Source: Planctomycetia bacterium
GTDB lineage: Bacteria > Planctomycetota > Planctomycetia > Pirellulales > PALSA-1355
Reading direction: 5' to 3'
NCBI GenBank assembly: GCA_016200205.1
Contig: JACQFF010000031.1
Span: 1-52,676, forward strand
Length of the DNA stretch: 52,676 nucleotides
Shown here piece by piece: positions 1 through 7,572 of this stretch. Position numbers and translations under genes: made by a program. Below the pieces are notes generated by a model, which was given only the letters and a program-made list of their open reading frames with translations, did no database searches and was not told where the DNA came from. Every line of letters begins with the position of its first letter. Position 1 is the first letter of the stretch.

Positions 1-2
1 CC

Positions 3-251
3 TTGCAGATTCCCGTGCTAACGAGCCCGTTCTTGGCGTGGGAAATGGTCTCGGCTGGCGGAGTTTGCGTGATCTTCAGTCACGGAGAATTCACGTGGTG
101 GGCACGATTTGGAAGTGAAATGCAAATAATGTTAGCGCGAGAGCAGCCTTTCGCAATTGGCGTGAATCTTGTCCCATTGATCGTTCTGATCCTCATCGTG
201 TGGTCCGAGTGGAGGCTTCGCCGTGGTGCCGGCCCCCATAGAGTGAATTAA
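3..251 (+). CDS. C-terminal part of an unrecognised membrane protein (truncated by window edge)
   Basis: The reading frame is open from the first bases of the window, so the gene probably begins upstream; the TTG at position 3 is only the first start-like codon inside the window. The visible 82 residues end with a convincing hydrophobic segment (VNLVPLIVLILIVW) followed by positively charged residues (EWRLRRG), which reads as a single membrane helix with a cytoplasmic end. The stop lies just before a palindromic repeat. I recognise no family. It could also be a non-coding open frame, because 82 residues with no known motif is weak evidence. Confidence 0.35.
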   Translation: MQIPVLTSPFLAWEMVSAGGVCVIFSHGEFTWWARFGSEMQIMLAREQPFAIGVNLVPLIVLILIVWSEWRLRRGAGPHRVN

Positions 252-256
252 AAGTG

Positions 257-315
257 AATTAAAGGGGACGGGAGTCATTGTTTCGACGGAATATATATTC
301 CCGTCCCCTTTAATT
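257..315. repeat. Perfect 17-bp inverted repeat, REP/MITE-like
   Basis: Left arm 257-273 (AATTAAAGGGGACGGGA) is the exact reverse complement of right arm 299-315, with a 25-base AT-richer loop. A partial direct copy of the left edge (GTGAATTAAAA) lies at 244-254. From memory, palindromes with the core AAAGGGGACGGG recur between planctomycete genes and resemble REP elements mobilised by RAYT transposases. It lies between the convergent ends of the partial gene at 3-251 and the DUF1501 gene, so it could also form a bidirectional terminator hairpin. Confidence 0.7.
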
Positions 316-366
316 CCGCCCCGATTTCCTCAAGCCGGATGGCGGCAGTTTTGGCCTGAATTGAAA

Positions 367-1836
367 TCAGGCGATAATCTGCTGGACGACGTCGCCATAG
401 ACATCCGTCAGGCGATAATCGCGGCCGCTATAGCGATACGTCAAGCGTTCGTGATTCAGGCCCATCAGGTGCAGGATCGTGGCGTGCAGGTCGTGGACGT
501 GCACTTTGTCTAAAACGGCGTGCCAGCCGAAATCATCCGTGGCGCCGTGCACCATACCGCCCTTGATACCGCCGCCGGCCAGCCACATGCTGAACCCGAA
601 CGGATGATGTTCCCGGCCGTCGCTTCCTTCGGCCGTGGGCGTGCGACCGAACTCGCCGCCCCAAATGACCAGCGTATCCTCGAGCAGACCGCGCGATTTG
701 AGGTCCTTGAGCAGGCCGGCGATGGGCAAATCGGTGGCCGCCGCGTTGTCGATCAGCCCCTGCCGCAATCCGCCATGCTGGTCCCACAGTTGGCAGGCCG
801 AGGCCTTGGAGCTTCGCGTATGGAACAATTGCACGAACCGCACCCCTCGCTCCACCAGCCGCCGGGCGAACAGGCACTGCTTGCCGAAGATCTCCGTCAC
901 GGGGTCGTCGACGCCGTAGAGATGTTTCGTCGCTTCACTTTCGGCGTTGATGTCGAAAGCCTCGGGCGCTTCGGCCTGCATGCGAAAGGCCAGCTCGAAC
1001 GAAGCGATGCGGGCACTGAGCTCGGTCTCTTCCGGATGCCGCTGGCGATGGACTTCGTTGAGCCGTTTGACCAAATCGAGTTGCTCGCGCTGCGTCGACG
1101 CCGAGAAACGGGCGTTTTTCAGGTTGCCGATCGGATTGTCGACGTCCGCAACATACGTTCCCTGATAGGCAGCCGGCAGAAAACTCGAGCCCCAGAGCGG
1201 CGCGCCTTGCGCGGGCTGGTTGGGACTGATGGCGACAAAACCGGGCAGGTCCTGATTCTCGCTGCCCAATCCATACAACAGCCATGAGCCCATGCTAGGC
1301 CGGCAAAAAGCCTGCTCGCCCGTGTTCATTTGGAGACAAGCGCCGTTGTGGTTGATGTTGTCGGCCACCATCGAGCGGATCAGGCAGATATCGTCCATGC
1401 AATCGGCCACGTGCGGAAACAGCTCGCTCACGTCGGCGCCGGCCTGACCGTACTTTTTGAACTTGAACGGAGACTGCAACAGGTTGCCGGTCTTGGTGCG
1501 CATCAGCTTCGGCTTTTCGAACGGCAGCGGCTTGCCGTTGTCCGCCGCCAGCCGCGGTTTCGGGTCGAACAAATCGACGTGCGACGGCCCGCCGGGCATG
1601 AACAGAAAAATGATCCGCTTGGCTTTGGCCGCGTGGTGCGGTGGTCTAACGGCCAGCGGATTAAATGCCGGATTCAGCGCGTCGAGCCTCGCGCGGGCCG
1701 ATTCGGCCGCTCGCGTTTCACCGGCCAACAGGCTGGCCAGCGCGAGCATGCCAAAACCGTTCGTGCAGTTCTCCAACATCCGCAGCCGGCTTATCACGTT
1801 TGGCGAAACGATTGTGTTCGATTCGTGCCGCTGCAT
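367..1836 (-). CDS. DUF1501 family protein
   Basis: This 489-residue protein belongs to the DUF1501 family, an alkaline-phosphatase/sulfatase-like fold abundant in planctomycetes and normally encoded next to DUF1549/DUF1553 cytochromes; its reaction is unknown. Family hallmarks are FLFMPGGPSHVDLFDPKP near residues 77-94, WGGEFGRTP near 390, REHHPFGF shortly after, and the C-terminal HATILHLMGLNHERLTYRY. The chosen ATG has AAAGGACG upstream. The N-terminus is odd. DUF1501 proteins usually start with a twin-arginine motif of the form RRxML, but here the matching stretch is SRLRMLENC, so the pair is split and Tat export is uncertain. It follows the DUF1549/1553 gene after 52 bases on the same strand and is probably co-transcribed with it. 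Confidence 0.93.
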   Translation of the reverse strand: MQRHESNTIVSPNVISRLRMLENCTNGFGMLALASLLAGETRAAESARARLDALNPAFNPLAVRPPHHAAKAKRIIFLFMPGGPSHVDLFDPKPRLAADNGKPLPFEKPKLMRTKTGNLLQSPFKFKKYGQAGADVSELFPHVADCMDDICLIRSMVADNINHNGACLQMNTGEQAFCRPSMGSWLLYGLGSENQDLPGFVAISPNQPAQGAPLWGSSFLPAAYQGTYVADVDNPIGNLKNARFSASTQREQLDLVKRLNEVHRQRHPEETELSARIASFELAFRMQAEAPEAFDINAESEATKHLYGVDDPVTEIFGKQCLFARRLVERGVRFVQLFHTRSSKASACQLWDQHGGLRQGLIDNAAATDLPIAGLLKDLKSRGLLEDTLVIWGGEFGRTPTAEGSDGREHHPFGFSMWLAGGGIKGGMVHGATDDFGWHAVLDKVHVHDLHATILHLMGLNHERLTYRYSGRDYRLTDVYGDVVQQIIA

Positions 1837-1888
1837 AACTCGTCCTTTCGGTCAGGTTAGCGGGACGTCGGGCCGCCATTTTACGATT

Positions 1889-4800
1889 CTATTCGACATA
1901 AATAAACTCGTTGGCGCATAGCAGGGCCTGGCAATATTCTTCCCAAGCCATTCGGCCTTCGACGTCGCCGCCGGCTTGCTGCCGCGCCGCGGCAAGGAAT
2001 TGCGTGCCCAACTCGATTTCCTCCGTCGTGGCGGGCCGGCCGTAAAGCAGCACGTAAGCCCGCGCGATTCGCTCGCCGTCTGAATGGGCCCGGTCCGCCA
2101 AGATTCGCTCGACGATGGGCGGAATTTGCGCTAGCGCAAATGTGTTGTTCAGCAAGAAAAGCGCCTGCGGTGCGACGGTCGAAATGGTCCGCTGGTCGAC
2201 AATGTTTTCCGGATCCGCCGTATCGAACAAGAAGGGGAACCCCGCTTTGTCCGATCGCACGGTCATGAGATACATCGTCCGCCGAGGGCTGGCCAGATCG
2301 CGCGTCGGCCGGCCGCCGAGCGATCGATCCAATTTGCCGGAAATAAACAGCAGGCTGTCGCGGATCGCTTCGGCTTCGAGCCGGCGGATGCTCATCCGGC
2401 CGAACAGATGATTGTCCGGGTCGGCTTTTTGGGCCTCGGCCACGGCGTGGCTCGACTGCTGATACGTCGCCGAGAGCATGATCGCGCGGTGCATCGCCTT
2501 GATCGACCAGCCTGAGTCGATCAATGTGCGGGCGAGATAGTCGAGCAATTCGGGATGACTTGGCCGCTCGCCGAGTTTGCCGAAATTGCCCGGGGTGCGC
2601 ACGATTGCCTCACCAAAGTGATGCTGCCAGATTCGATTGACCATCACCCGCGCGGTGAGCGGGTTGTCGGGCGCGGCGATCCACTCGGCCAGTTGCAGCC
2701 GGCCGCTGCCCTGCTTGATGGGGGGCTGATTCTCGCCGGCCAGGATTCTGGGGAATCGTCGCGGCACGACTTCGCCCAGCCGATCGTACCGGCCGCGAAT
2801 GTGGATCGCCGCGTCGGTGAATCCGGCATACTTCGTGCCCGGCACTCCGCCGTCGGAGGCGGCCATCGCGTAGGGAATCGGCGGCGGCACGGTCTTTTTC
2901 AGCGTGTCGAGTTCCACCGACATGGTTTGCAATTTGGTTTGTACGTCGACCGGCAAGAGGTTTTCATCCCGGTTGTTCACGCGAAACGGGCCCTGGTCGG
3001 ACACGAGTTCCTGGTAAAGCTGCAGCGCGGGATTGGCTGGCGGCGCATCCTTGCCGTCGGCGGCTTTGGCCGGCGCCGGCAGTTTGGCAGCCTCTTCCAA
3101 AGCCTTTTGAATCTCCATGGCCACTCGCTCGAGATCCGGCCGTGCCGCCGTTCCAGAGTCGACTTTGGTCATCGTTCGAAACCAGGCCGCCAGCGCTGAT
3201 TTTGGACCACTGTCGGCCCGCTTGGGGCCGTGAGAAGGATCGAGATCGAGAAAATGCCAGACTTCGCTGTTGCCGAAACTGTCGCGATGCGGGTTGCCAC
3301 GCCCGTTATCGAGCACGTCGGGCACGATCTCGCGCGTCAGATTCCACGCTCGTTGTTGCCCATCCTGTTCGGTTATTTCGAATTCGACAGTGGTCAGATC
3401 GCAAGTGTATTCTTGCTTTGGCAGCACCACTAAAAGCAGCATGTCCCCATTTTCGACCGCGACCGAACTGAGGCGATCGGCGCTAGTGCCCTCGCTGATC
3501 GGCTGCCCGCCGCCGTTGGGAATCGAGCCGCTGGTCAAGGTCGTGGTCATGCGGGGCGTGCGATGTTCGACGGTCCAATCGACGCCGTTGCCGCAGGCGG
3601 CGTGGGCATCCACAACTTTGCCGGTAATTCGTACCGTGCCGGCAATCGGGCTTCGCCAGGCCACCGCCACGCCGGCCGCCGGCGAGGGATGAATCGCAAC
3701 CGAATGCGGCGGCATCGTGCCGGGCACATTGACCGGCTGGTCGTTGGTGTTGACCAGTAGAATCGGCTCCGACGCATCTCCCTTCCAACCGTGCACGCCG
3801 GGGGCGCCCTGGTCGCGGACCATTTTGGACATCAGCCGGCTGTCGCCCGAACTCAGTCCCAAGTAATCGATCCATTGCACCAGCGCATCGCCCCGCAACT
3901 GCCGCTCCAGCGCGAATTGCAGCGACGTTTGAGCCGCCTTGTCTTGTGTCCGATGGCGATAATCCCAGGCGGATAGCAAGTAGCGGCTCGTATCGGCGAC
4001 AAAACCCTTTGCCAGCGCGGCGAACTGTTCGTCGCTGAACTGCTTGATTTGTTTGCCGAGTTCAGCCGTGCGGGCCGCGTGCTGGTTGAATTTGTCGATG
4101 ACCGCTTGCGGCACCAGCGGCACTTTGTTGTAGGGCGCTGAAATTGCCGGCACGGCGATCTGGGTGCTGAAGAAAATGCCGGCCAGCGAGTAATAATCGG
4201 CCGTCGGAATCGGGTCGAATTTGTGATCGTGACAGCGGGCACAGCCGACCGTCAGCCCCAGCATCGCCCGGGAGACCACATTGATCTGGTCGTCGACCAT
4301 ATCGGTGTACATCTTTTGCGTGTCGGCATCGCCGGGGCCCCAGGGACCAATCGTCAGCATCCCGGTCGCCACGATCCGGTCGGCATTGACCGTGCCTCTC
4401 TCTCGGGCGGGAATCAGATCGCCGGCGATCTGGTCGACCACGAACTGGTTGTATGGCAGGTCGCGATTGAAGGCCGCCACGACCCAGTCGCGATAGCGGT
4501 ACGTCTCGACGATATCGTACGGCTGGCCGATGTCGCGCAGATCCTTGCAATCGGCATAGCGCACCACGTCGAGCCAGTGCCGGCCCCAGCGTTCGCCATA
4601 AGCCGGCGATGCCAGCAGCCGATCCACAAGCCGGGCGAAAGCCTCCGGCGAATCGTCGGCCAAGAATGCGTCGATTTCCTCGGGCGCGGGTGGCAGTCCG
4701 GTCAGGTCAAAGGTGGCGCGGCGAATCAAAACCCGTTTCTCGGCCCCAGGAGCCGGTGAGAGCCCGCGCTGCTCAAGTTGCGACAAGATGTAGCGGTCGA

Positions 4801-5326
4801 TCGGTGAGCGGAGCCAGGCGGTGTTTTTTACTTCCGGCGGCGGCACCACGCGCAGCGGCTGGAACGACCAGAAATTTCGTTGTTCGTCCGTAAACTGATA
4901 AGCCTGCGAGGGCTGGCGAGACGCGACCGGCGCCTCCGCTTCCGGCCAGGGGAGGCCCAGGGCCACCCATTTCGAGATCAGCTCGATTTGCTTCTCGTTG
5001 AGCTTCGCGTCCGGAGGCATTTGCAGCGAATCGCGATACTCGACGGCCTCGACGATCAGGCTTTCTTTCGGCTTGCCCGGCACGGCAGCCGCGCCGGTAT
5101 CGCCACCGGCCAACAGCGTCGCGCGACTGGTGAGCTTCAATCCGCCCTTCGGCTTCTCGATATCGCCGTGACACTTGTAACAGCGTTCGATTAGCAGCGG
5201 CCTGATTTCCGTTTCGAAGAATTGGAGGGATTGCGGATCGAATTGCTGGGCCAAGGCAGTCGAGCAACAACCGGCCACGCCTAACAAAATCGAACTTAAT
5301 AGCACCTTGGCAGGGAGGCTGGCCAT
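1889..5326 (-). CDS. Planctomycete cytochrome C (PSCyt1) + DUF1549 + DUF1553 protein, long form
   Basis: This 1145-residue exported protein is typical of planctomycetes. It starts with a signal peptide whose end (VAGC, Cys20) could be a lipobox. The PSCyt1 domain has a c-type heme motif CYKCH at residues 49-53 and the downstream GGLKLTSR and LGLPWP stretches. DUF1549 follows at roughly 170-400 (ATFDLTGLPP, GRHWLDVVRYAD), with a second CxxCH, GCARCHDHKFDP, near residue 360. DUF1553 is C-terminal (NRIWQHHFGEAIVRTPGNFG, WSIKAMHRAIMLS). Between them lies a beta-rich insert at about 500-690 that the paralogue at 28898-31405 lacks; it resembles a lectin or carbohydrate-binding domain, but I cannot name it. 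Probably an outer-membrane or periplasmic redox protein working with the DUF1501 partner. The exact function is unknown. Confidence 0.93.
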   Translation of the reverse strand: MASLPAKVLLSSILLGVAGCCSTALAQQFDPQSLQFFETEIRPLLIERCYKCHGDIEKPKGGLKLTSRATLLAGGDTGAAAVPGKPKESLIVEAVEYRDSLQMPPDAKLNEKQIELISKWVALGLPWPEAEAPVASRQPSQAYQFTDEQRNFWSFQPLRVVPPPEVKNTAWLRSPIDRYILSQLEQRGLSPAPGAEKRVLIRRATFDLTGLPPAPEEIDAFLADDSPEAFARLVDRLLASPAYGERWGRHWLDVVRYADCKDLRDIGQPYDIVETYRYRDWVVAAFNRDLPYNQFVVDQIAGDLIPARERGTVNADRIVATGMLTIGPWGPGDADTQKMYTDMVDDQINVVSRAMLGLTVGCARCHDHKFDPIPTADYYSLAGIFFSTQIAVPAISAPYNKVPLVPQAVIDKFNQHAARTAELGKQIKQFSDEQFAALAKGFVADTSRYLLSAWDYRHRTQDKAAQTSLQFALERQLRGDALVQWIDYLGLSSGDSRLMSKMVRDQGAPGVHGWKGDASEPILLVNTNDQPVNVPGTMPPHSVAIHPSPAAGVAVAWRSPIAGTVRITGKVVDAHAACGNGVDWTVEHRTPRMTTTLTSGSIPNGGGQPISEGTSADRLSSVAVENGDMLLLVVLPKQEYTCDLTTVEFEITEQDGQQRAWNLTREIVPDVLDNGRGNPHRDSFGNSEVWHFLDLDPSHGPKRADSGPKSALAAWFRTMTKVDSGTAARPDLERVAMEIQKALEEAAKLPAPAKAADGKDAPPANPALQLYQELVSDQGPFRVNNRDENLLPVDVQTKLQTMSVELDTLKKTVPPPIPYAMAASDGGVPGTKYAGFTDAAIHIRGRYDRLGEVVPRRFPRILAGENQPPIKQGSGRLQLAEWIAAPDNPLTARVMVNRIWQHHFGEAIVRTPGNFGKLGERPSHPELLDYLARTLIDSGWSIKAMHRAIMLSATYQQSSHAVAEAQKADPDNHLFGRMSIRRLEAEAIRDSLLFISGKLDRSLGGRPTRDLASPRRTMYLMTVRSDKAGFPFLFDTADPENIVDQRTISTVAPQALFLLNNTFALAQIPPIVERILADRAHSDGERIARAYVLLYGRPATTEEIELGTQFLAAARQQAGGDVEGRMAWEEYCQALLCANEFIYVE

Positions 5327-5586
5327 GCGGTTTCGTGCTCTCAGGTGGGCGCGAGAAGGCTAGAACCGAATTATCATACAAATCCTGGTGCGTTGCAAGG
5401 TGGCGCTACACGGGCGCGCGCGAACAAGCCACTGTCACGGTGAAAATTGGATTGCTTGCGGGCGCCCTCCAGGAGCATTACTATTGTAAGACGATTTCGA
5501 AAACGGATGCTTCGGTGAGTTTCGGCGCGGTGCATCACTTCGGTAGCCGGTGTTGAACGCTGTCCTTGAACAGGCGTCTTTAATCT

Positions 5587-7563
5587 ATGTCCGGCGACAC
5601 GTCATCCAAACCCGCCCCAGGCCCCACGGTCGCCGGCGGCCTGCTTGCGCCCTGGCATGTGGGACAACTGCCGCCGCCGCCGGCATCGGGCTGGCGAGTC
5701 TGGGTCGGATTGCTCGGGCCGGGGGTCGTGCTGGCGGGCACTTCGATCGGTTCGGGCGAATGGCTGTTTGGACCGGCGGTCAGCGCTCAGTACGGCGGCA
5801 CGGTCTTATGGCTGGCGTCGATCAGCATCATTTTGCAGGTTTTTTGCAATCTGATGATGATGCGCTACACCGTTTACTGCGGCGAGCCAATCATTGTCGG
5901 CGGGTTGCGCACCCGGCCGGGTCCCGCGTTCTGGATCGGCGCATACCTTATTTTGGATATCTCCTCGATCTGGCCATACAACGCTTCGAATGCCGCCGTG
6001 CCGCTGGCCGCCGCCATCCTGGGCCATCTGCCGGGCGAAAGCTCTCTGCAGATCGCCGGCCATCTGATGACCGAATCGCAATTGGTGCGCGGCTTGGGAT
6101 TCGCGATTTTCATTCTGGCCTTCGTGCCGTTGATCTTCGGCGGCACGGTCTATCGCATGCTCGAAAAAATCATGAGCTTGAAGCTCGTGCTCGTGTTGGG
6201 CTATTTGACCTTCATGGCCCTGTTCATGGTTTCGCCGCGCGTGGGTTGGGAAGTGTTCAGCGGTTTTTTCCGCTTTGGTGATTATCCGCAGCGGGCCGAT
6301 ACGATCCTGGTCGACCGGCATTTCGCGCTAACCGTACACGAACAAGACAACACGTATGTGATCAAGGGCACCAAGGAACCGACTGGGCCGATCATCGGTG
6401 AATTTCGCATCAATGGCGTCGCGCAGCCAAAAGTTCTGTCCGATGATCTGAAGCCAAAACGCGACACCCTAGTCGTTCAAGCCGAAGGCATGCTACATTC
6501 CGACGAATTCTACTTCGAGACGCGGACCGAATCGGGCACCGTGCTTTCCGGGCATGGCACGGTAAACAACGGATGGCAGCCGACCGAATTCGCAATCACC
6601 GCCGTCAGCGGCGAACGACGCACGTATGCACGGCTTGAAGACGTGCCCTTGGAATTTCGCCGCACGCTCGAAGAGTTGATCATTCATCAGGGTGTCGAGC
6701 ACAAGAGTTTGTGGGGCTATTTTCGCCAATACGGCCGGCTGCCGGAGTTGGACTGGTTCACACTGGTGGCCTTTGCCGCGATTGCCGGGTCCGGCGGGTT
6801 GGCCAATACGCTGTTTTCCAATTACACGCGCGACAAGGGCTGGGGCATGGGCGCCGCGGTGGGCGCGATTCCCAGCGCCATCGGCGGCCTGCCGATTTCG
6901 CTCTCGCACGTCGGCGAAGTCTTTCCCATCGATCCACCGAACCTCAATCGCTGGAAAGGCTGGATCCGCCACATCGTCCGCGATCAAACGGCCATCTGGA
7001 TGATGGCGTCATTTATCGGCATGGCGCTGCCCTGTATGTTGTCGCTGGAATTCATTCGCAATGCGACCGTGGCCGGCGATCGGGTCGCGGCCATGACGGC
7101 AGAGGGCATCGCAACGCGCTATCCGCAGTACGGCGGCCTGTTCTGGACGTTGACCTTGTTGTGTGGCTTTCTCGTGTTGGCCCCAGGCCAAATCAGCGTC
7201 GGCGATCAGATTGCTCGTCGCTGGACCGACATTGCTTGGACGGCCAGCAGTCGCCTCAAACGAATGGGCGGCACGCACGTGAAGTACGTCTATTACAGTA
7301 TCTTGGGCGTTTACGCCTTTTGGGGTCTGTTCGTTTTGTGGCGGTTGCCGGCCCTCGACATCGCGAAAATCGGAGCCGTGTTGGGCAATGTCGCGTTGGG
7401 TTTTTCGGCCTTGCACGCTCTCTATGCCAACCGCGCGCTATTGCCCAAGGAATTGCAGCCTCACTGGCTGCTGCAAATCGGCGTCGTTCTGTGCGGGATC
7501 TTTTTTATTGGCATCAGCGTGGTGGTGATAGTGGACGTGGTCAACACGTTGAAACTTTTTTGA
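5587..7563 (+). CDS. Nramp-like membrane transporter with inserted soluble domain
   Basis: A 658-residue polytopic membrane protein distantly resembling the Nramp/APC-fold divalent-metal transporters. The first helix region (GLLGPGVVLAGTSIGSGEW) aligns in position with Nramp TM1, but the metal-binding DPGN motif is replaced by GTSIGSGEW and no MPH motif of TM6 is visible, so the substrate is unknown. Hydrophobic segments run to about residue 235, then a hydrophilic beta-rich domain of about 135 residues (236-371) interrupts the membrane part. The membrane part resumes with FAAIAGSGGLANTLFSNYTR. The second paralogue (24702-26495) carries a different insert at the same point. The ATG at 5587 has only a weak ribosome site. 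The stop is 9 bases before the dehydrogenase gene, suggesting one operon. Confidence 0.85.
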   Translation: MSGDTSSKPAPGPTVAGGLLAPWHVGQLPPPPASGWRVWVGLLGPGVVLAGTSIGSGEWLFGPAVSAQYGGTVLWLASISIILQVFCNLMMMRYTVYCGEPIIVGGLRTRPGPAFWIGAYLILDISSIWPYNASNAAVPLAAAILGHLPGESSLQIAGHLMTESQLVRGLGFAIFILAFVPLIFGGTVYRMLEKIMSLKLVLVLGYLTFMALFMVSPRVGWEVFSGFFRFGDYPQRADTILVDRHFALTVHEQDNTYVIKGTKEPTGPIIGEFRINGVAQPKVLSDDLKPKRDTLVVQAEGMLHSDEFYFETRTESGTVLSGHGTVNNGWQPTEFAITAVSGERRTYARLEDVPLEFRRTLEELIIHQGVEHKSLWGYFRQYGRLPELDWFTLVAFAAIAGSGGLANTLFSNYTRDKGWGMGAAVGAIPSAIGGLPISLSHVGEVFPIDPPNLNRWKGWIRHIVRDQTAIWMMASFIGMALPCMLSLEFIRNATVAGDRVAAMTAEGIATRYPQYGGLFWTLTLLCGFLVLAPGQISVGDQIARRWTDIAWTASSRLKRMGGTHVKYVYYSILGVYAFWGLFVLWRLPALDIAKIGAVLGNVALGFSALHALYANRALLPKELQPHWLLQIGVVLCGIFFIGISVVVIVDVVNTLKLF

Positions 7564-7572
7564 GAGATACGC

